Below, in pieces: positions 55,425 through 61,921 of a stretch of DNA of 64,000 nucleotides. Each line of letters starts with the position of its first letter. Position 1 is the first letter of the stretch. Below the pieces are notes generated by a model. That model had not been told where the DNA came from, did no database searches, and worked only from the letters and a program-made list of their open reading frames with translations. The DNA comes from Gammaproteobacteria bacterium. Its GTDB lineage: Bacteria; Pseudomonadota; Gammaproteobacteria; Pseudomonadales; Azotimanducaceae. The position numbers were made by a program, and so were the translations under genes. The stretch lies in NCBI GenBank assembly GCA_030425195.1, contig JAUIAV010000010.1, positions 124,001 to 188,000 of the forward strand, read 5' to 3'.

Positions 55425-55991
55425 TCACGTTCCTGAGCCCGAAACCTCGAGATCCCGGACGATTTCACAGGCGGTGTCGTCGGGCGTGCTGCGTTCGTTG
55501 TCGAGCTTCCGGGTGTTCGGATGCGGGATCGGCGGGTAGTGTTTCTCGCGCAACATCTTTTCCAGGCGGGTTCGTGAGACCAGCTTGCCTTCGGCCTCGC
55601 GCCCCGGCGCCGCAACCCGTGACAGGAGACTGTCCGCGGAGCAGTGCAGGTAGTAGGGGTGGAGCGCTGCGCCGGTGGTCTCCACCAGGCGGACGATCTC
55701 GGCGACGTTGGCGACGGAGTCCGGGTCGGCATAGACCAGGGTCAGAATGATGTCCGGCACCGGCTCTGCGGCCGGGGGCGTGGGCGCCAGTGCATGGCGC
55801 AGCATCACCAGGCGCAGCTCACGGTGCAGGGCCACGAGTCTGTCGTCACCGGGCTCGAACAGATGTCTGGCCAGGTTGAAGGTCAGATGATTGTGCAGAA
55901 CCACGCTTGGATGGCGCTTTGCGATTGCTCTGGCGGTGGTGAGCTTGCCCACGGCGGGTGGTCCGTGGATGAGAATGACTCTGCGGTTCAC
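55425..55991 (-). CDS. P-loop kinase-like ATPase
   Basis: A 188-residue protein with the Walker A motif LIHGPPAVGKLTTAR at the very N-terminus. HNHLTFNLARHLF, LTLVYADPDSV (Walker B-like) and a lid-like basic region GKLVSRTRLEKML follow. It resembles small shikimate-kinase-like AAA_18/AAA_33 proteins that phosphorylate small molecules or RNA; the substrate is unknown. The GTG start has no clear ribosome site. It lies 24 bases after the cyclase-family gene. Confidence 0.75.
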   Translation of the reverse strand: MNRRVILIHGPPAVGKLTTARAIAKRHPSVVLHNHLTFNLARHLFEPGDDRLVALHRELRLVMLRHALAPTPPAAEPVPDIILTLVYADPDSVANVAEIVRLVETTGAALHPYYLHCSADSLLSRVAAPGREAEGKLVSRTRLEKMLREKHYPPIPHPNTRKLDNERSTPDDTACEIVRDLEVSGSGT

Positions 55992-56015
55992 ACCGGGAGG
56001 CCCGCCCGGGGCAGG

Positions 56016-56666
56016 TCAGTCCACCACCGCATAGGCCCGGACCGGAAAGGTGCCGAAGGCGCGGACCTTGACCGGAGCCGCGTGAAAGCGGAAACCCTCC
56101 GGCGGCAGGGCGGCCAGGTTGGTCAGATGCTCCACGATGGGGATGTCCGCGCCGAGCAGGGTGGTATGCACGGGTCTGCTGCCCGTTCGGGTGTCGTCGA
56201 TGTTGAGCGAATCGATGCCCACCAGGGCAGCACCTGCCTCGAGCAGAAAACCCGCCGCCTCCTCGGTGAGAAACGGATGTCCGCTCAGGTAGTCGGCCCT
56301 GCCCCAGTGTCTGTCCCAGCCGGTGTGCACCAGCACCGCGCAGCCGTTCAGATCGAGCCCGGCAAAGACCTCAGGGCCGATGGCGGGCGCATCGCTCGCG
56401 ACCACCCGGCCTGGCAGATCGGCGATGGACTCGAGCGGCAGCTCGGCCAGATCGCGCCCCTCTTCGAAACGGTGGAAGGGCGCGTCCACATAAGTGCCCG
56501 TGTTGGCCACCATGTCGATGCGGCCGATGTGGAAGCTGGTGCCTTCAGCGTACTGAGCTTTCGACGCCTCGCGGCTCAGGAAATCGCAGATCACGGGTGC
56601 CGGCAGGCCGGGATAGGTGACCGTCCCGTCTTCAATGGCGTGACTGACGTCGATCAGGCGGGTCAC
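56016..56666 (-). CDS. Cyclase-family hydrolase (kynurenine-formamidase-like) with altered metal motif
   Basis: A 216-residue member of the cyclase family (KynB, isatin hydrolase). RLIDVSHAIEDGTVTYPG is the family N-terminus. The usual metal motif HxGTHxDxPxH reads NTGTYVDAPFH, so two His are replaced by Asn and Tyr; the final D-x-P-x-H remains. HTGWDRHWG and LVGIDSLNIDD are kept. It may bind a metal differently or have lost hydrolysis. The GTG start overlaps the ilvD stop by four bases, an unusual partner. Confidence 0.8.
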   Translation of the reverse strand: MTRLIDVSHAIEDGTVTYPGLPAPVICDFLSREASKAQYAEGTSFHIGRIDMVANTGTYVDAPFHRFEEGRDLAELPLESIADLPGRVVASDAPAIGPEVFAGLDLNGCAVLVHTGWDRHWGRADYLSGHPFLTEEAAGFLLEAGAALVGIDSLNIDDTRTGSRPVHTTLLGADIPIVEHLTNLAALPPEGFRFHAAPVKVRAFGTFPVRAYAVVD

Positions 56667-58342
56667 GATGCGTCCGTGACCGCACCCAGGCTCGCCGAGC
56701 TCACCAGACGCGCATACTTGGCCAGCGTGCCCCGGTCCGCATAGGGTTGTGGACGCTGCCAGGCACTCCTGCGGCCGGCCAGCGTCTGCTCGTCCACGTG
56801 CAGCGTGATTTCCCGGGTTTCCGCATCTACCGTGATCCGGTCGCCGTCCTCGATCAGCGCGATAGGCCCGCCGTCGAACGCCTCCGGCGTTATGTGCCCG
56901 ATCACGAAGCCGTGAGAGCCGCCGGAGAAGCGTCCGTCGGTGATCAGTGCCACGTCCTTGGACAGGCCGAGACCGTTGATCGCGCTGGTGGGCGAGAGCA
57001 TTTCGCGCATGCCGGGCCCGCCCCGGGGGCCTTCGTAGCGTACGACTACCACGTCGCCCTTCTGAACCTCACCGGCCATGATCGCGTTCATGGCCGCTTC
57101 CTCACCATGGAAACAGCGGGCCGTGCCGGTGAAGGTGAGACCTTCGTGGCCGGTGATCTTGGCCACCGCCCCTTCCGGCGCCAGGTTGCCGTAGAGGATG
57201 ACCAGGTGGGAATCCTTCTTGATCGGATCGGTGATCGGCCGCACCACCTTCTGGCCTTCCGGGTAGGGCGCCACATCGGCCAGGTTCTCGGCGAGGGTAC
57301 GGCCGGTAACCGTCATGCAGTCGCCATGGAGCAGACCCTCCGCGAGCAGCGTCTTCATGAGCGGCTGGATGCCGCCGATCCCGATCAGTTCGCTCATGGC
57401 GTACTGGCCGGCCGGCCGCATGTCCGCGAGCACGGGCACCCGCTTTCCCACCCGGGTGAAGTCGTCGATGCTGAGCGGGATTCTCGCGGCATGGGCGATG
57501 GCGAGCAGATGCAGCACCGCATTGGTGGAGCCTTCCAGCGCAATGGCGACCGTGATGGCGTTCTCGAACGCCTCCATGGACAGGATGTCACTCGGCCGGA
57601 TACCTCTGTCGATCAGATTGAAGACCGCGGCGCCCGCATTGTAGCTGTCCTGCCGTTTGGCATCGGACACGGCCTCCTGGGCGGAGCTGTTCGGCAGGGA
57701 CAGGCCGAGGGCTTCAATGGCGGAGGCCATGGTGTTGGCCGTATACATGCCGCCGCAGGACCCTGGTCCGGGGATGGCCGTGCTCTCCACCTCCTTGAGC
57801 TCAATGTCGGAGACGGTGCCTGCCGCGTGGCCGCCGACCGCCTCGAAAACGCTGACGATGTCCCGGCGTTCCTTCCCGGGCTGGATGGTGCCGCCATAGA
57901 CGAACACGCTCGGCCGGTCCATCCGTGCCATGGCCATGGCACAGGCGGGCATGTTCTTGTCACAGCCGCCGATGGCGACGAAGCCGTCGAAACCCTGAGC
58001 GCCGACCACGGTTTCGATGGAGTCGGCAATGACCTCCCGGGAGACCAGGGAATAACGCATGCCCGGCGTACCCATGGAAATTCCGTCGGAAACGGTGATG
58101 GTGTTGAACAGCACGCTTTTGCCGCCGGACTCGTCCGCCCCCATGGCGGCCGCTTCGGCGAGCGCGTTGATGTGCATGTTGCAGGGCGTGACCATGGACC
58201 AGGTGGAGGCCACGCCGATCTGCGGTTTGCGGAAGTCCTCGTCGGTGAAGCCGACGGGATAGAGCATGGCCCGGCTCGGCGCCTGGGCTACCCCATCCAC
58301 GACCAGAGAGGAAAAAGGTCTTTTACTGGTATCGTCCGTCAT
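56663..58342 (-). CDS. ilvD: Dihydroxyacid dehydratase
   Basis: A 559-residue Fe-S enzyme of valine, leucine and isoleucine synthesis. VASTWSMVTPCNMHIN and AIGGCDKNMPACAMA carry cluster Cys residues, PGPGSCGGMYTANTMA the third; TDGRFSGGSHGFVIGH is the C-terminal signature. At 559 residues it is the shorter type (E. coli 616). No Shine-Dalgarno is visible before the ATG; instead an in-frame 15-bp triple repeat precedes it. It stands apart from other ilv genes, with argA upstream. Confidence 0.97.
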   Translation of the reverse strand: MTDDTSKRPFSSLVVDGVAQAPSRAMLYPVGFTDEDFRKPQIGVASTWSMVTPCNMHINALAEAAAMGADESGGKSVLFNTITVSDGISMGTPGMRYSLVSREVIADSIETVVGAQGFDGFVAIGGCDKNMPACAMAMARMDRPSVFVYGGTIQPGKERRDIVSVFEAVGGHAAGTVSDIELKEVESTAIPGPGSCGGMYTANTMASAIEALGLSLPNSSAQEAVSDAKRQDSYNAGAAVFNLIDRGIRPSDILSMEAFENAITVAIALEGSTNAVLHLLAIAHAARIPLSIDDFTRVGKRVPVLADMRPAGQYAMSELIGIGGIQPLMKTLLAEGLLHGDCMTVTGRTLAENLADVAPYPEGQKVVRPITDPIKKDSHLVILYGNLAPEGAVAKITGHEGLTFTGTARCFHGEEAAMNAIMAGEVQKGDVVVVRYEGPRGGPGMREMLSPTSAINGLGLSKDVALITDGRFSGGSHGFVIGHITPEAFDGGPIALIEDGDRITVDAETREITLHVDEQTLAGRRSAWQRPQPYADRGTLAKYARLVSSASLGAVTDAS

Positions 58343-58363
58343 CTGTGTATTGTCTGTCAGTTG

Positions 58364-58408
58364 TTCTTCAGCCGGTCTTTCTTCAGCAGGTCTTTCTTCA
58401 GCAGGTCC
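58364..58408 (-). repeat. Three tandem 15-bp repeats upstream of ilvD
   Basis: Three adjacent units: TTCTTCAGCCGGTCT, TTCTTCAGCAGGTCT and TTCTTCAGCAGGTCC on the plus strand. Read on the minus strand in the ilvD frame they spell (R)PAEE three times, leading without a stop into the ilvD ATG; no ATG, GTG or TTG occurs between the preceding stop and that ATG. Confidence 0.8.
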
Positions 58409-58429
58409 TTCCCGGCTTTACCCCGCCGG

Positions 58430-59758
58430 TCAGTCCCTGCGCCCGTCGAGCGCCTTCGTCATCACCCGGGAGTTCCGCTGGTAGTTATACATGGCCTGCC
58501 TGGGCGCGGGTAGCGTGTCCAGACCGGCGTCCGCGAAGCCGTGATCGAGGAACCAGTCCCGGGTCTGGGTGGTGAGGGCAAACAGGATTCCAGCACCCGT
58601 TTCGCGGGCCCGGGCCTCGGCGGCGGCGAGCAGGGAGCTGCCTACCCGGGCGGAACGGTCATGGACACCGCCGGCGGCGGCGTCTTCCCGGTACGATGCA
58701 TGCACGGCCACGCAGGCCAGCTCAGCCATGTCGCCGTAAGAGTAGACGGCGCAGCAGCCCACCACGTTGCTGTCGATCTCCGCGACCAGGAACTGATCGA
58801 TTTCCTCCTCGAGGCGGTCCCGGCCCCGACGGACCAGCGCGCCGGCTTCCTCCAGCGGGCGGATGACTTCGACGATGTGGGCGACGTCGGCCGCGGTGGC
58901 CGGTCGTATGAATGCGCCGGCATTTTCCTGAATCTGAGTGCCGGACCCGGCGGCCGTATACAGTTCCGTGAGCAGTGCCCCGTCCGCCTTCCAGGAAACC
59001 AGCTGGCAGCTGGCCACGCCGCCGCGGGCCGCGCGGAGCATGGAGACCAGGTGCCCGGCGCCCGCATCGACGTGCTGGTGGAGGTCGGCGGGCGTCATCT
59101 GTGATATGCGGTGACCGTCGGGCGTGGCGAGACCATCCGCTTCGGTGAAGAAAATGAGCTTGTCCGCCTTCAGCGCGAGCGCCACATCCGCCGCCAGCTC
59201 ATCCGCCGCCAGGTTGAACACCTGCCCGGACGGGGAATAGCCCAGCGGAGACAGCAGCACCATCGCCCCGGAATCCAGAATCCGGGTCAGGCGGGACGAG
59301 TGAATCCTGCGCACCCGCCCCGTGAGTTCGTGATCGACGCCATCCAGAATGCCGACGGGCCGGGCCGTGACGAAGTTGCCACCGATGACGCTGATATCCA
59401 CGTCCTTGAGGGGGCTGGCCGGCAGGCCGGTGGAGAACAGCGCTTCGAGGCGCGCCCGCAGCTCTCCGAAAACCCGCAGTACCGTGGGCAGGTGCTCTTC
59501 CCGGGTGATCCTCCGGCCATCCTTGATGCTGTCCGGCGATGAATCCGCAAGGGCTGCATCCAGCTGCGGCCGGGCACCGTGGACCAGCACCAGACGGGCG
59601 CCGAGGACGTGGACGAGCGCCAGATCGTGGACGATGTTGGTCAGGTTTCCGTGCGCCAGCGCCTCGCCGTCCAGCAGCACCACGAAGGTCCGATTGCGGT
59701 GTTTGCTGATGTAGGGCGTGGAGTCCCGGAACCACTGCGCGTAGTCGCTCGTCGCCAC
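58430..59758 (-). CDS. argA: Amino-acid N-acetyltransferase (N-acetylglutamate synthase)
   Basis: A 442-residue two-domain enzyme starting arginine synthesis; E. coli ArgA has 443. The N-terminal kinase-like domain (FVVLLDGEALAHGN, VLVHGARPQLD, SPLGYSPSGQVFNLAADELA) binds the feedback inhibitor arginine; the C-terminal GNAT domain (IRPATAADVAHIVEVIRPL, ACVAVHASYRED) does catalysis, with GGVHDRSARVGSSLLAAAE at the acetyl-CoA loop. The GTG start has GGAGG 8 bases upstream. It is divergent from the GspE/PilB-type ATPase across 243 bases and ends 88 bases before ilvD. Confidence 0.95.
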   Translation of the reverse strand: MATSDYAQWFRDSTPYISKHRNRTFVVLLDGEALAHGNLTNIVHDLALVHVLGARLVLVHGARPQLDAALADSSPDSIKDGRRITREEHLPTVLRVFGELRARLEALFSTGLPASPLKDVDISVIGGNFVTARPVGILDGVDHELTGRVRRIHSSRLTRILDSGAMVLLSPLGYSPSGQVFNLAADELAADVALALKADKLIFFTEADGLATPDGHRISQMTPADLHQHVDAGAGHLVSMLRAARGGVASCQLVSWKADGALLTELYTAAGSGTQIQENAGAFIRPATAADVAHIVEVIRPLEEAGALVRRGRDRLEEEIDQFLVAEIDSNVVGCCAVYSYGDMAELACVAVHASYREDAAAGGVHDRSARVGSSLLAAAEARARETGAGILFALTTQTRDWFLDHGFADAGLDTLPAPRQAMYNYQRNSRVMTKALDGRRD

Positions 59759-59887
59759 CTGAATACCCTCCCGGGCTGAGCATGTACTTGATATCCCGCG
59801 GGTCAGGGCCCGGCGGGCGGCGCATTCTACACCAAAGCCCTGTCAACGCCGCCGGCCGCCGGCCCTCCGCCGTGTTTCGCCCTCAAC

Positions 59888-59903
59888 TGTGACGGAGATC
59901 ACC
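59888..59903. promoter_or_regulatory. CRP/Vfr-like site
   Basis: TGTGA-CGGAGA-TCACC matches the CRP consensus TGTGA-N6-TCACA at nine of ten arm positions. It lies 99 bases before the GspE/PilB-type ATPase start. Downstream TTGCAA (59935-59940 region) and TAACAC could be a promoter for that gene. An adenylate cyclase gene is also in the window. Confidence 0.5.
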
Positions 59904-60001
59904 CGGGGGCATCGGGGGATGCTCCGGATGACCTTGCAAATGGCCGGGGCATCCCTAACACTGCTCAGTCACCAGTTAACTGCGGCTATTCAAGGACTTA
60001 C

Positions 60002-61921
60002 GTGGCCACCTCCCTGACGTCAGACGACCAGACGCTCGGCGGAAATGAGACACTCGCAGGGCAGGAGAACGCACCCCGGGATGGGGAGGAGAGCGTGCCC
60101 GCGGATGCCCCCGATCCGAACGCTGCCGGCGCGGCACCGCTGAAGGATCGGCTGGATTTTCTATCCGAGACCCTGCTGGACCTGCCGACCATGCTCGATG
60201 AGCTGGTCAAGGAAGGCTTCATCAGTCAGCGTCAGGCGGAAGACATCCTGATCGCGCCGCGAACGAAGAAGGAACTCTCGCAGCATCCTCTGGAAATCGT
60301 CGCCGACCGCGGCTACGAGAACCGGAAACAGCCCGGCCGCGAGCTGGACCTGGACACCATGACGCTCTGGCTGGCGGACCGGTCCGGTCAGCCCTACGAA
60401 CGCATCGACCCCCTGAAGGTGAACGTCAACGCGGTGACCGAGGTCATGTCCTATGCTTTCGCGCAGCGGCACAACATCCTGGCCATCGAGGTTGCCGACG
60501 ACGAGGTGGTGATCGCCAGCGCTCAGCCGTTCATGTTCCAGTGGGAGACCATGCTCACTCAGACCCTGCGCGGACGGCGGATCCGGCGCGTGGTCACGAG
60601 CCCCCGGGACATCAACAAGTATCAGCTCGAGTTCTACACCATGGCCCGGTCCGTTTCCCGGGCCGAGGAGGCGGGATTCGAAATTTCGGGGGTGGCCAAC
60701 TTCGAGCAGATGCTCGAGCTCGGCGAGCTCAAGAACCCCGATGCCAACGACGCCCACGTGGTCAACATCGTGGACTGGCTGCTCAACTACGCATTCGATC
60801 AGCGGGCCAGCGACATTCACATTGAGCCGCGGCGGGACAAGGGGCTGATCCGCTTCCGTATCGACGGCGTCCTGCATCACGTGTATGAGCTGCCGAGCGC
60901 GGTCAACCAGGCGGTCACCAGCCGCCTGAAGATCCTCGGCCGGATGGACGTTGCCGAGAAACGGCGGCCGCAGGACGGCCGGGTGAAGACCAAGCAGCCG
61001 GATGGCGACGAGGTCGAGCTCCGTCTGTCCACGCTGCCCACCGCCTTCGGCGAGAAGATGGTGATGCGGATCTTCGACCCGGACGTGCTGCTCAGGAGCT
61101 TCAGGGAGCTGGGTCTCGCGGGCTCCGACTACGAGCGCTGGCAGCACATGATCGGACAACCGAACGGGATCGTCCTGGTGACCGGACCCACGGGCTCGGG
61201 CAAGACGACCACCCTCTATTCGACGCTCAAGCAGCTGGCCACGGACCAGGTGAACGTGTGCACCATCGAGGATCCCATCGAGATGGTGGAGCCTGCGTTC
61301 AACCAGATGCAGGTGCAGTCCAACATCGGCGTCACCTTCGCAGCCGGTGTGCGGGCGCTGCTGCGGCAGGATCCGGACATCATCATGATTGGTGAGATCC
61401 GGGATCTGGAGACTGCCGAGATGGCCATCCAGGCCGCACTCACCGGTCACCTGGTGATCTCCACGCTGCATACCAACGATGCACCGACGGCGGTCACGCG
61501 CCTTCTGGATCTGGGCGTGCCGCCCTACATGATCAAAGCCACCGTGCTGGGCGTCATGGCTCAGCGTCTGGTCCGTACCCTCTGCCCCCACTGCAAGGTG
61601 GAGGAAGCCGTGGACGAAGAAGCCTGGGATCTCATGGTCCGTCCTTTCCGGGCAAAACCGCCGACGCGGGTGTTCGCCCCGCAGGGCTGTCTGGAGTGTC
61701 GGGATACGGGCTATCTGGGCCGCATGGGGATCTATGAGCTGCTGCCGCTGACCGAGAAGGTGGGCGAGCTGATCCGCGAGGACTGCGAGGTGGACGGTCT
61801 TCGTAAGGAGGCGCTCAAGGAAGGCATGCGCACGCTCAGGCTTTCCGGCGCGCAGAAGGTCGGGGCCGGTGTGACCACCATATCCGAAGTCCTCCGGGTA
61901 TCTCCCGCCTCTCAGGTTTGA
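60002..61921 (+). CDS. GspE/PilB-type secretion or pilus ATPase
   Basis: A 639-residue hexameric-type ATPase. An acidic N-terminal tail (about 45 residues) precedes a MshEN-like domain (MLDELVKEGFISQRQAEDIL) and a linker. The ATPase core has RASDIHIEPRRDKGLIRFRI, Walker A GPTGSGKTT at 395-403 (Lys401), the Asp box IEDPIEMV, Walker B DPDIIMIGEIRD and STLHTNDA; a tetra-Cys zinc site CPHC..CLEC lies in the C-domain. It powers assembly of a type II secretion or type IV pilus fibre. No gsp or pil genes adjoin; it precedes glnE, so its machine is elsewhere. The GTG follows AAGGA. Its stop overlaps the glnE start (TTGA). Confidence 0.9.
   Translation: MATSLTSDDQTLGGNETLAGQENAPRDGEESVPADAPDPNAAGAAPLKDRLDFLSETLLDLPTMLDELVKEGFISQRQAEDILIAPRTKKELSQHPLEIVADRGYENRKQPGRELDLDTMTLWLADRSGQPYERIDPLKVNVNAVTEVMSYAFAQRHNILAIEVADDEVVIASAQPFMFQWETMLTQTLRGRRIRRVVTSPRDINKYQLEFYTMARSVSRAEEAGFEISGVANFEQMLELGELKNPDANDAHVVNIVDWLLNYAFDQRASDIHIEPRRDKGLIRFRIDGVLHHVYELPSAVNQAVTSRLKILGRMDVAEKRRPQDGRVKTKQPDGDEVELRLSTLPTAFGEKMVMRIFDPDVLLRSFRELGLAGSDYERWQHMIGQPNGIVLVTGPTGSGKTTTLYSTLKQLATDQVNVCTIEDPIEMVEPAFNQMQVQSNIGVTFAAGVRALLRQDPDIIMIGEIRDLETAEMAIQAALTGHLVISTLHTNDAPTAVTRLLDLGVPPYMIKATVLGVMAQRLVRTLCPHCKVEEAVDEEAWDLMVRPFRAKPPTRVFAPQGCLECRDTGYLGRMGIYELLPLTEKVGELIREDCEVDGLRKEALKEGMRTLRLSGAQKVGAGVTTISEVLRVSPASQV

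Noticed and set aside
58364-58408. CRISPR-like direct repeats
   Set aside because: The three units are contiguous with no spacers and keep the ilvD reading frame, so they are a simple tandem repeat.
58343-58429. Leader-peptide attenuator for ilvD
   Set aside because: The in-frame codons are Pro, Ala, Glu and Arg, with no run of Ile, Val or Leu codons and no terminator hairpin.
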